This document shows positions 26,816-34,442 of a stretch of DNA of 64,000 bases, piece after piece; position 1 is the first letter of the stretch; each line of letters begins with the position of its first letter. The stretch is from Chryseobacterium carnipullorum (GTDB lineage: Bacteria; Bacteroidota; Bacteroidia; Flavobacteriales; Weeksellaceae): NCBI RefSeq assembly GCF_900142785.1, contig NZ_FRCD01000003.1, positions 282,520 through 346,519 on the forward strand, written 5' to 3'. The notes under the pieces were generated by a model, which was not told the DNA's origin, did not search any database, and saw only the letters and a list, made by a program, of their open reading frames with translations. Position numbers and translations under genes: made by a program.

Positions 26816-26888
26816 GCTTTTTACCTTATAAACACACAATATAAGCTTAAAAGATAATATTGAAAAAATAATCAAAAGTTTTTAAAAC

Positions 26889-26923
26889 ACGTCAAGTTTT
26901 GTCGCCTTCCGTCACTACTTTTG
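26889..26923 (+). promoter_or_regulatory. Island operator-promoter, copy 3
   Basis: ACGTCAAGTTTTGTCGC, 10 nt, then TACTTTTG. The CGTCAA-GTT-TTGTCG arms differ at one position from a perfect palindrome. Upstream of the small acidic gene. Confidence 0.87.
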
Positions 26924-26970
26924 AAGTATAAACAAAGACACAAAAAAACAATCATTAAAATTTTAAAAAG

Positions 26971-27021
26971 CCTTTGAATTCAACATTTATTAATGCTGGA
27001 CAGCCAGAAATATGTTTAAAA
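26971..27021 (+). repeat. Conserved leader element, copy A
   Basis: Begins CCTTTGAATTCAACATT and ends GGACAGCCAGAAATATGTTT. It aligns with 27316-27367 at about 40 of 51 positions with one indel, although the sequence between promoter and element differs in the two leaders. It contains the short ORF at 26993-27019. Confidence 0.75.
26993..27019 (+). other. 8-codon upstream ORF MLDSQKYV in leader A
   Basis: ATG to TAA, 27 nt. Compared with the copy at 27339-27365, two codons change the residue (L/P, K/N) and one is silent. It is preserved in length, start and stop. Possibly a leader peptide or the trace of a longer coding region. Confidence 0.45.
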
Positions 27022-27048
27022 CATAACCCAAATTCTACAACACAAAAC

Positions 27049-27219
27049 ATGGAAACACCAGATCACAATCCAGATATCCTTTTCGATGAAGATCTCTATA
27101 CTATTGAATGGAGCGATATCGAACATGCAGAGATGGACTATGAGAACTATCTCAACGACATTGAAAACTTTTTCAGGGAAGATTTCGAAGATGGTATTCC
27201 TGAAGAAAATAGATACTAA
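27049..27219 (+). CDS. Small, strongly acidic protein of unknown function
   Basis: 56 residues from the ATG at 27049; a longer frame starts with TTG inside the conserved leader and is not favoured. About 20 of 56 residues are Asp or Glu (FDEDLYTIEWSDIEHAEMDY), with regular aromatics and few basic residues. Such composition is seen in DNA-mimic and inhibitor proteins, but no family is recognised. It has its own operator copy 3 and leader A. It could be a regulator or inhibitor of an island protein; that is inference only. Confidence 0.6.
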   Translation: METPDHNPDILFDEDLYTIEWSDIEHAEMDYENYLNDIENFFREDFEDGIPEENRY

Positions 27220-27231
27220 ATACATTATAAC

Positions 27232-27266
27232 ACGACGAGTTCTGACGCTGTCCGGAATTATCTTTG
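27232..27266 (+). promoter_or_regulatory. Island operator-promoter, copy 4
   Basis: ACGACGAGTTCTGACGC, 10 nt, then TATCTTTG. Upstream of the fibre operon beginning at 27521, with a leader of about 250 nt. Confidence 0.83.
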
Positions 27267-27315
27267 AAATACCAAATCAATACACCCGACATCATCCTAT
27301 AATTATTCAAAAACA

Positions 27316-27367
27316 CCTTTGAATCCATCATTCACAAAATGCCGGACAGCCAGAACTATGTCTAAAA
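27316..27367 (+). repeat. Conserved leader element, copy B
   Basis: Begins CCTTTGAATCCATCATT and ends GGACAGCCAGAACTATGTCT. Same placement relative to its promoter as copy A. Contains the short ORF at 27339-27365. Confidence 0.75.
27339..27365 (+). other. 8-codon upstream ORF MPDSQNYV in leader B
   Basis: ATG to TAA, 27 nt, matching the ORF in leader A codon for codon. It is followed by a CGGTAG/CTACCG hairpin (27400-27428) and then a partial third copy of the leader start (27473-27496). Confidence 0.45.
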
Positions 27368-27472
27368 AGATATAAAAACAACAACATATGAAAATGTAAC
27401 GGTAGAGCGGAAATAGAGTCTACTACCGCCAAAAAAAGAGACTAAAAACATGAAGGTAATCTATTAAAAAGA

Positions 27473-27496
27473 CCTTTCAAATCTAGACTTATTAAT
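27473..27496 (+). repeat. Partial third copy of the leader element
   Basis: CCTTTCAAATCTAGACTTAT and the following ATTAAT-like bases match the first 24 nt of copy A at about 19 positions. The short ORF is not present here. Lies 24 nt before the first fibre gene. Confidence 0.45.
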
Positions 27497-27520
27497 ATAA
27501 ACAAAATCACACAATTTATT

Positions 27521-28159
27521 ATGAAAACAAAAGAAGATTTAAAACTCTTATTCGAAAACGGAGACAAACCTACACAAGAAGATTTCTGGGCTCTGCTGGA
27601 TTCTTACTGGCACAAAGATGAAAAGCTGAAAAATAGCTCTCTCGATCTAATTGCTTACGATGACTTTATTTATTCTTCCACAGACAACACAGAAATTGTT
27701 GGTATTGGAAAAAAAATCATTTTTCATGAAGGCATAAAAATTATTGGCGGGACAGGATTCGCATTTTCACCAACCAGTAGAAATTATATTTCAGGCGTTA
27801 CTTTTCCAAACTCCTTGGAAAGGATAAAAACGAATGCCTTCATATCACAATATCTAACTGATATTTTAAGAATTCCTGGATCATGTAAAGTTATTGAGTC
27901 AGGAGCATTTAGCGGATTAAACGCTCGAGTATCTGAACTAATATTAGACAATGGTATAGAAACTATAGAGACCGGAGCATTTCAACTTTCTGGAAGCAAA
28001 AACTTAACTGAACTATACATTCCTAAATCTGTTAAATCCGTAGGACAAAACGCATTTAATATTCCATCTCTTAAAAAAGTATCTGCACTTAGCGGGTTAG
28101 ATTTAAGTAGTGCAGGAATTCCGGAAACAGCAACAATAATGCGCTATTTCGATTTATAA
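27521..28159 (+). CDS. Fibre-like protein with BspA-type leucine-rich repeats (1)
   Basis: 212 residues. Residues 1-35 form a module shared with the next two genes (LLFENGDKPTQEDFW, then DSYWHKDEK), which recalls the attachment end of Bacteroidetes phage tail fibres. The rest holds BspA-type LRR units (VTFPNSLERIKTNAFIS, LILDNGIETIETGAFQ, LYIPKSVKSVGQNAF), a fold used for protein or surface binding. No signal peptide. It heads a tight operon (gaps of 12, 21 and 10 nt) that continues to the 1276-residue protein. Confidence 0.75.
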   Translation: MKTKEDLKLLFENGDKPTQEDFWALLDSYWHKDEKLKNSSLDLIAYDDFIYSSTDNTEIVGIGKKIIFHEGIKIIGGTGFAFSPTSRNYISGVTFPNSLERIKTNAFISQYLTDILRIPGSCKVIESGAFSGLNARVSELILDNGIETIETGAFQLSGSKNLTELYIPKSVKSVGQNAFNIPSLKKVSALSGLDLSSAGIPETATIMRYFDL

Positions 28160-28171
28160 CAACAATTCAAC

Positions 28172-28813
28172 ATGAAAACAAAAGAAGAACTAAGGCTTTT
28201 ATTCGAAAACGGAGACAGGCCTGCACAGGAAGATTTCTGGACATGGCTGGACTCTTACTGGCATAAAGATGAGAAAATAGACATGACGAAAATCGCCGGT
28301 CTGGAAAACGGATTTCCGCGGGTCAATGACTTTTATGCAGAGATAATTGAAGGAGGAAATGCCTCTCTGGCTCATCTACAGGTCAGAAGGATATTTATAA
28401 AGCCAGGCACATTGCACATTCCCGATAGGTTTGGAGTTGCATTAGGCATATCCGAATTGACTCTTACCAGCAGTCTACTCACTGTCGGAGTGGATGCTTT
28501 CAGCAGCAATGCTTTAAAAACATTAACTATTCCGGAAAATGTATCCATCATCAGTGAACGTGCCTTTGCATTTAATCAGCTTAGCTCAGTAGTAATTCCT
28601 GACAGCGTCAAAGAAATTAAGGATTCTGCCTTTACTTCTAACAGAATTAGCGCATTATATATTCCGCCAGGTGTTTTAAAGATTGGCCCAAATGCCTTTA
28701 ATTATAACCCTGATTTATCCAGCATAAGACTGGACAGAAATACTCAATATTATCCTGATTCATTTGATCCCAAAACAAGGGTTGTTGGCGGAACTCTAGT
28801 CAGCGACATGTAA
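28172..28813 (+). CDS. Fibre-like protein with BspA-type leucine-rich repeats (2)
   Basis: 213 residues. It opens with the same module as its neighbours (LLFENGDRPAQEDFW, DSYWHKDEK) and continues with different LRR units (LTLTSSLLTVGVDAFSS, LTIPENVSIISERAFAF, VVIPDSVKEIKDSAFTS, LYIPPGVLKIGPNAFN). Same N-terminal end, different C-terminal surface. No signal peptide or membrane segment. Likely an alternative binding protein mounted on the same partner as the protein encoded just before it. Confidence 0.75.
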   Translation: MKTKEELRLLFENGDRPAQEDFWTWLDSYWHKDEKIDMTKIAGLENGFPRVNDFYAEIIEGGNASLAHLQVRRIFIKPGTLHIPDRFGVALGISELTLTSSLLTVGVDAFSSNALKTLTIPENVSIISERAFAFNQLSSVVIPDSVKEIKDSAFTSNRISALYIPPGVLKIGPNAFNYNPDLSSIRLDRNTQYYPDSFDPKTRVVGGTLVSDM

Positions 28814-28834
28814 TTAAATTTAAAATACGACAAG

Positions 28835-30532
28835 ATGAAAACAAAACAAGAACTAAAACAATATTTCGAAAACGGAGATATCCCAGTACAGGAAGAATTC
28901 TGGGAATGGCAGAACTCTTACTGGCACAAAGACGAAAAAATTCCATCAGAAAAATTAGAATATGATTTTTCAAAGAAGGCAGATCTTGTAAGCGGTAAAG
29001 TTCCCGCATCACAATTACCCAGTTATGTAGATGATGTACTGGAATTTCCATCATTATCCAATCTGCCACAGCAGGGTGAATCGGGAAAAATTTATATTAC
29101 CGCAGACACCAATAAACTGTACAGATGGACCGGTACGAGATACATTGATATTACTCAGGGAGATGTAGGAAGCCTTCAGACTGTAACAGACAGGGGAAAT
29201 GAAACCACCAAAAACATCAAAGTACAGGGAATAAGTTATGGCGGCTCTTCTCAGTTGGACAATATCATCATAGGTGAAGAGACGGATGACTTAAGCAGCC
29301 AGGCCAATTATACGATCTCGATTGGTAATAAATCAAAAACTTTGGGTAATGACAATGTAGCAATTGGACACAGGTCAGGCAATACAGATTTCAGTACTTT
29401 AGGAAATACCATCATTGGTAACTTCAGTATGGAAGACGGGTTTGGTTCGAATGAAAATACCGTGGTAGGGTACTCCAGTTTCAACAATGGTAAAGGTTCA
29501 CAGGGCAATACCATACTTGGAGCCTATGCCGGAAACTCAGGAGGAGGTGATAACAGCCAGAATATTATTTTGGGTTATAGAGGAGGAACTGCTCTTGGTA
29601 CCGGTTCTGCAAATAATGTCATTATCGGCGGGGATTCTAATTTTAATAATTTCCCCATTAAAAACAAACTCTATATCCAAAATTTTAATGGTGGCAGAAG
29701 TGCATCAATATCCAATGCCTTGATCTCCGGGGACTTTATAGACAAATACGTCAATATCAATGGTAAGTTTTCAGTAACTCCTGGTAAAATACCTTCCGCA
29801 GACAGCAGCTATACCAAAAATATTGTAGCTAATCCAGACGGAACTTTCGGATGGGAAGATAAAACTGACTCAATACCACTTTCCGGTACTGTTGACGGCA
29901 GACCTTTAACAGGCTCTATTCAATATAAAGGCAGCGATACAACAGGTTATAATTCCTTCGGGTTCTATAGCAAACTTCCCAATAATGAGAAATCTGGATT
30001 TGATATTCAGGATGATGGTACCCTAACCCCACTTATGTACTGGATGGGAGGTGACAATGTAGTATCCACATTAAGTGTTTATCATAGTGATGTCACGATA
30101 GGATCCAGTAATCCGGCTTTCTCAGGCTTACGGGGAACAAGTTACTATGGCGACTATTATGTGGATGAAAGTTATATCCAAAAGCAATATGCAGATAAGC
30201 AACATTCTTATACTACAAAAGAGGAAAAAACAGGCGGAACCTGGATCAATGGTAAACCTGTTTACAAAAAAACCGTGGTTTTCACTCAGATTCCAAGAAC
30301 AGGTCTGGTTGAGTTCAAAACGGAGTTTCCGGATCTTGACACCATTATTTCCAACGAGATGTTTACAGAATGGTATGCAATAGATGCAGCATTCGCAGGT
30401 AACCAATGGCGAACAAAAGCTTACATCACTATAGAAAGAAAGCTGGCAATCATTGAACTTATGGGTGACCCTGACTATGATTACTCCGCCATTAACTCAT
30501 TTACCCTAACTCTTGAATACACCAAAAAATAA
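28835..30532 (+). CDS. Tail-fibre-like protein with beta-roll repeats
   Basis: 565 residues. The N-terminal module is the same (YFENGDIPVQEEFW, NSYWHKDEK). At about residues 70-105 lies a segment common in phage tail proteins (GESGKIYITADTNKLYRWTG). Residues 140-275 are Gly/Asn-rich beta-roll repeats (NTIIGNFS, NTVVGYSS, NTILGAYAG, NIILGYRGG, NVIIGGDS), like trimeric adhesin heads. The C-terminus has TGGTWINGKPVYKKTV, another tail-fibre hallmark. It is probably a trimeric receptor-binding fibre. No phage structural genes accompany it. Confidence 0.8.
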   Translation: MKTKQELKQYFENGDIPVQEEFWEWQNSYWHKDEKIPSEKLEYDFSKKADLVSGKVPASQLPSYVDDVLEFPSLSNLPQQGESGKIYITADTNKLYRWTGTRYIDITQGDVGSLQTVTDRGNETTKNIKVQGISYGGSSQLDNIIIGEETDDLSSQANYTISIGNKSKTLGNDNVAIGHRSGNTDFSTLGNTIIGNFSMEDGFGSNENTVVGYSSFNNGKGSQGNTILGAYAGNSGGGDNSQNIILGYRGGTALGTGSANNVIIGGDSNFNNFPIKNKLYIQNFNGGRSASISNALISGDFIDKYVNINGKFSVTPGKIPSADSSYTKNIVANPDGTFGWEDKTDSIPLSGTVDGRPLTGSIQYKGSDTTGYNSFGFYSKLPNNEKSGFDIQDDGTLTPLMYWMGGDNVVSTLSVYHSDVTIGSSNPAFSGLRGTSYYGDYYVDESYIQKQYADKQHSYTTKEEKTGGTWINGKPVYKKTVVFTQIPRTGLVEFKTEFPDLDTIISNEMFTEWYAIDAAFAGNQWRTKAYITIERKLAIIELMGDPDYDYSAINSFTLTLEYTKK

Positions 30533-30542
30533 TTAATATAAA

Positions 30543-33500
30543 ATGGAACTAAATAACACACCACCAGCAAAGTCCGCGTTTACCGTGGGGAAATCCTTAA
30601 TAGGAGAAGGCATCATTAATTACAAAGAAACAAATAACATGAACACAACAAACAATGCGTCACAGACGCTTTTCAGATTCGTTAGTTTAAGAAACCCTCA
30701 ATTAACAGAAACTAAAGATAAAAACCTGGGATTTATCCACAGACCCAAAGGGGCAACCGGTATTTTTGACACTGCAGTTGCCGGAAGGCCCGCCAAAACA
30801 TCCAAGTTTGGAGAAATGAAGAGAGCAGCCAGCGGATTTAATAATGCAGGATTTGAAACCGAAAAGAAAATTGAAGAAGGAGTATATAAAGACCTTCTGG
30901 CTATTGGGCGAAAACTTTCTAAAAGAGAAACACTGGACAGTAATGACTGGACTTACGTTACAGATTATTACAAAAGTCTTATTGACACCAACAAAAATCT
31001 TAATCCTGAGGGAGTTAAAACGTTTACTCTTCTTTGGAATAACTTTATTTATCAGATCATTACTCAGGGAGACTTCTACATTAAAGAAGCGATCAGCCAT
31101 ATTCTGATGGCCATTCAGCTTGGTTTTGCCAACAATCAGGATCTTACTGACCCTGAAATCATCAAGGTAAATGGAGAAAAACCATTAGAGAAAGCATTGA
31201 ATAGTCAGATTATATTACCAAAAACTCTATTTTCAGAGGACAGTTCAGAAACGGTTTCAGCTGGTTCAGCAAGAGCAACGGCAGGTGAAACAAGACCTGT
31301 TCTGAGCGCAAAAACCATTCAAAGATTAGAAGCCGAAGCAAGAGCCTCCCTGGTTGTAAACAAAGCAATTCACAGAAGAGACGCTTTGACTAAACTGAAC
31401 ACCGAACTGGAAAAAATTCAGAAAAAATATCATAAGTCCCGTCATCAATCATACCAGGAAGCTTATTCAAGGTATGTGGATGAAAATAGAGAACGTATGG
31501 AAATCTATGATAGAAAACTGGCTGAAGTGGAAAGCAAAATCACTCCGGAAACTCCAGAAGAAGAGAAAAAACGTCTATATGAAAGCTTAAAGGAATATGA
31601 AGTTCCCTCTTTTGAATTTTCTTTCAGAAATGAAATCGATCTGGAAGATCTAAAAGCAAAACTGTCTCCTGAATCCTTTGACCTTTTTGTTGATCTTTTT
31701 GGAGAATTCAATGCGGGAGAAATATCTAAAATGGCAGATACCGAAAGTCTTCAGATTCTTTCAGCAGATACCATGAAAATCGGAAATCAGACCATTATCA
31801 TTGATGATGAAATACAAAGCTATTCCGATGCCTTGATCGTAGTACAAAACAACATTTCTTCATCCATGGAGACCGCATTACTGAACAGCCCTCTTCAGCA
31901 GCAGCAGTATGTGAACGTGGGAGGAGCTTCTATTCCGGTGAATCAAAGTACAGCCCGAAACCCAATGGCCTACAGTCTCTATGCGCACAATTCTTTCAGA
32001 ATGTCGGGTACAGGAGGATTCGTTAATTTTTCTTTTGAGGTTGAAGATGTTTCATGGAGTGTTGCCAATGCCAAGGTCATTGCCACTACAGACCTTGCCG
32101 GATCTTTTGAAGAAAACTACAGCAATATTCAGGTTGTAGATAATAAAATCACTTTACCGACATGTTTAGTGAACAAACTCCGAAACACTTTTACCTTCAG
32201 AATTGAAATCATTTTTGATAACGGAAGCTTTGCCTATGGAGATATTAGCGAGCAATACATCAAGCAGGACCTAAGTCTTACAGGAATGCTTACCCTAAAA
32301 CGTGCCGCCATTGAAAATCCGGGTGAACCTGAACCGGTAACGATCCAGAAACGTAAAAATTTCGGAATCAAAAGACTTGGAGTGGCAGATTATCTGAAAG
32401 TTGTACAAAGTGTTCATGCCTATGTTCCTGGAGAAGTTTCCAATATTGAGAATGTTATGGCCAGCGAACTGAGACATAAATCTTCTGTTTCAAGAGATTA
32501 TTCTGAAATTACGGATACAACTTCCAAATCTCAGGAAACCGAGAAAATTTCCGATACTTCAAAAACGTCCAGAACGGATATGCAGACCGAAGTAGCCAAA
32601 GAAGTGGAAAAGCAGCAAAGTATTTCTGCCTATACAAGATTCAGCTATGGGAATGACAATGCTATGAAATTTGAAATTGGTGCAGACTATGCCAATAATA
32701 CAGCACAGCATGACAGTACAAGACAAGCGGTGATGAAGTCTCAGGAAATTACGGAAAGAGCCATGGAAAGAGTTCTTACCAAAATTTCAGAAGAAAGAGT
32801 ACAGAAAATCATCAAGGAATATACGGAAACCAATGTGCATGAGTTTGACAACAGAGGAAAGGTCACGAATACTGATAATCCTAATGCTGCACAACCTAAG
32901 CATATCACAGGAGTTTACCGATGGATCGATAAGAAAATGAAGAATCAGATCTATAACTATGGTAAACGTACGATGTTTGAATTTATGGTTCCTGAACCTT
33001 CAAGATTACACCGTCTTGCTCTTACCGTTGCCAAAGCCCAGGTACTTACCGCTCCTGTAGACCCAAGAAAAGCTCCTGAACCATGGTATATGCCGGATCC
33101 TAAATCTGCAAATATTGAACAGATACAGCATTGGGCACAGATTTACGGAGTACAGCTGGATGCTTTCCCGGCACCTACTAAACAGGTGATCCATACTGCG
33201 GCAAGTGTTCCTCAAACCAATGACGATTTTGGAGTAGATTATACTCAGTTTACAATTCCTGATAACTATGCCGGGAAAAATGCAAGCTTCCATTGTGAGG
33301 CAGGCCGAAACAGAGGCGGTGGATTACAGGGATCCCGTTATGCGGAAGTATACTGTTCCAATTTTAATGGGGATTTCGTTGGTCATAATGATCGTGGGGA
33401 TATTATTTTTGACAGAGCCTCTTCCGGGTTCAATATAACCGGTAATGTAAGTTTTCAGGTGAAAGGACACAATATCAGACATTATACCGTTAAAGCAACA

Positions 33501-34373
33501 ATAAACTGCGAACTGAGTGATGAATTCATCAGCAAATGGAAAACAGAGAGCTTCAATGCGATCATTAAAGCGTATGAAGATGCTTATACAAAATTCCAGG
33601 AAGAGCAGACAAGATTAGATGCAGAGCAGAAAGAAAAAGAGGCACAGCTTAAAGAAAGACAGGATAAATTCTACCGTTTTATGGAGCATGATGTCTTAAA
33701 GCACAACTGTATTGCATACCTGCTACAGGATTATCTTAATACAAATACATTAGGACTGGAAACAACAAACGGAGCTGCGGAAAAAACAACGATGGATAAC
33801 TTCCAGGTATATCTGAGTGACAATCTGGATAGGTATACCGCCCTTGCCAAGTTTATGGAACAGGCCTTCGAATGGGAAATTATGGATTATACGTTCTATC
33901 CTTACTACTGGGCCAACCGTAAGAGCTGGCAGGAATTTTACCTGAGTGAGAGCATGGATCCATTGTTCAGAAGCTTCTTACAGGCAGGTATGGCAAGAAT
34001 TATCGTTACCGTAAAACCAGGCTTTGAAAATGCTGTACAGTTCTTCATGGAAACAGGAATTATCTGGAATGGGGGCGCTGTTCCTGTTATCGGAGATCCA
34101 ATGTACATGAGTATCGTGGATGAAATGAGACAGCCTACAGGAGTAGCACAGGGCAAATATTGGATTACCAAAGTACCTACTACGCTTACTATTCTTCAGG
34201 ATAAATCTACAGGATTACCCGTTGAGGAACCTCTTCCAATCTTCCCGGAAACTGATCCGAACAATTGTGAGAATCCTTCGGAACTGGAGACTAAGACGAG
34301 TTTTGAGCAGAGAGACGTACAATTAAGCCATAGTACCGATCCTACAACATTGCCTACAACAATTGTTGGATAA
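30543..34373 (+). CDS. 1276-residue protein of unknown family, fibre operon partner
   Basis: No named family recognised and no signal peptide. Regions seen: residues 260-355 form a highly charged predicted coiled coil; 460-620 are beta-rich; 640-700 are Ser/Thr-rich (EITDTTSKSQETEKISDTSK) leading into a helical block with KIIKEYTETNVHEFDNRG near 755-772. Residues 840-990 are mixed, including FHCEAGRNRGGGLQGS. A second coiled coil lies at 1010-1065, and a compact C-terminal block YPYYWANRKSWQEF...DPLFRSFLQAGMAR...VKPGFE at about 1113-1165 looks like a conserved module. It begins 10 nt after the fibre gene and probably forms the scaffold or body that the fibre proteins join. Confidence 0.72.
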   Translation: MELNNTPPAKSAFTVGKSLIGEGIINYKETNNMNTTNNASQTLFRFVSLRNPQLTETKDKNLGFIHRPKGATGIFDTAVAGRPAKTSKFGEMKRAASGFNNAGFETEKKIEEGVYKDLLAIGRKLSKRETLDSNDWTYVTDYYKSLIDTNKNLNPEGVKTFTLLWNNFIYQIITQGDFYIKEAISHILMAIQLGFANNQDLTDPEIIKVNGEKPLEKALNSQIILPKTLFSEDSSETVSAGSARATAGETRPVLSAKTIQRLEAEARASLVVNKAIHRRDALTKLNTELEKIQKKYHKSRHQSYQEAYSRYVDENRERMEIYDRKLAEVESKITPETPEEEKKRLYESLKEYEVPSFEFSFRNEIDLEDLKAKLSPESFDLFVDLFGEFNAGEISKMADTESLQILSADTMKIGNQTIIIDDEIQSYSDALIVVQNNISSSMETALLNSPLQQQQYVNVGGASIPVNQSTARNPMAYSLYAHNSFRMSGTGGFVNFSFEVEDVSWSVANAKVIATTDLAGSFEENYSNIQVVDNKITLPTCLVNKLRNTFTFRIEIIFDNGSFAYGDISEQYIKQDLSLTGMLTLKRAAIENPGEPEPVTIQKRKNFGIKRLGVADYLKVVQSVHAYVPGEVSNIENVMASELRHKSSVSRDYSEITDTTSKSQETEKISDTSKTSRTDMQTEVAKEVEKQQSISAYTRFSYGNDNAMKFEIGADYANNTAQHDSTRQAVMKSQEITERAMERVLTKISEERVQKIIKEYTETNVHEFDNRGKVTNTDNPNAAQPKHITGVYRWIDKKMKNQIYNYGKRTMFEFMVPEPSRLHRLALTVAKAQVLTAPVDPRKAPEPWYMPDPKSANIEQIQHWAQIYGVQLDAFPAPTKQVIHTAASVPQTNDDFGVDYTQFTIPDNYAGKNASFHCEAGRNRGGGLQGSRYAEVYCSNFNGDFVGHNDRGDIIFDRASSGFNITGNVSFQVKGHNIRHYTVKATINCELSDEFISKWKTESFNAIIKAYEDAYTKFQEEQTRLDAEQKEKEAQLKERQDKFYRFMEHDVLKHNCIAYLLQDYLNTNTLGLETTNGAAEKTTMDNFQVYLSDNLDRYTALAKFMEQAFEWEIMDYTFYPYYWANRKSWQEFYLSESMDPLFRSFLQAGMARIIVTVKPGFENAVQFFMETGIIWNGGAVPVIGDPMYMSIVDEMRQPTGVAQGKYWITKVPTTLTILQDKSTGLPVEEPLPIFPETDPNNCENPSELETKTSFEQRDVQLSHSTDPTTLPTTIVG

Positions 34374-34387
34374 TAGCTAACATTAAT

Positions 34388-34416
34388 CAGCGGTGTGAAA
34401 CATCACCGCTGTTTTT
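34388..34416 (+). terminator. Terminator or attenuator after the 1276-residue gene
   Basis: CAGCGGTG/CACCGCTG 8-bp stem, 8-nt loop, then TTTTT. Only 26 nt separate it from the next start codon and no TAnnTTTG box is visible in between. It may therefore lower, rather than stop, expression of the metalloprotease genes. Confidence 0.75.
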
Positions 34417-34442
34417 CAAAATTTAATCTTAAAAAACTCAAA

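Noticed and set aside
26974..27048. N-terminal extension of the acidic protein from TTG 26974
   Set aside because: It lies within the conserved leader element; the ATG at 27049 gives a uniform acidic protein.
34395..34442. Extended metalloprotease start at GTG 34395
   Set aside because: It would begin inside the terminator hairpin; ATG 34443 is better.
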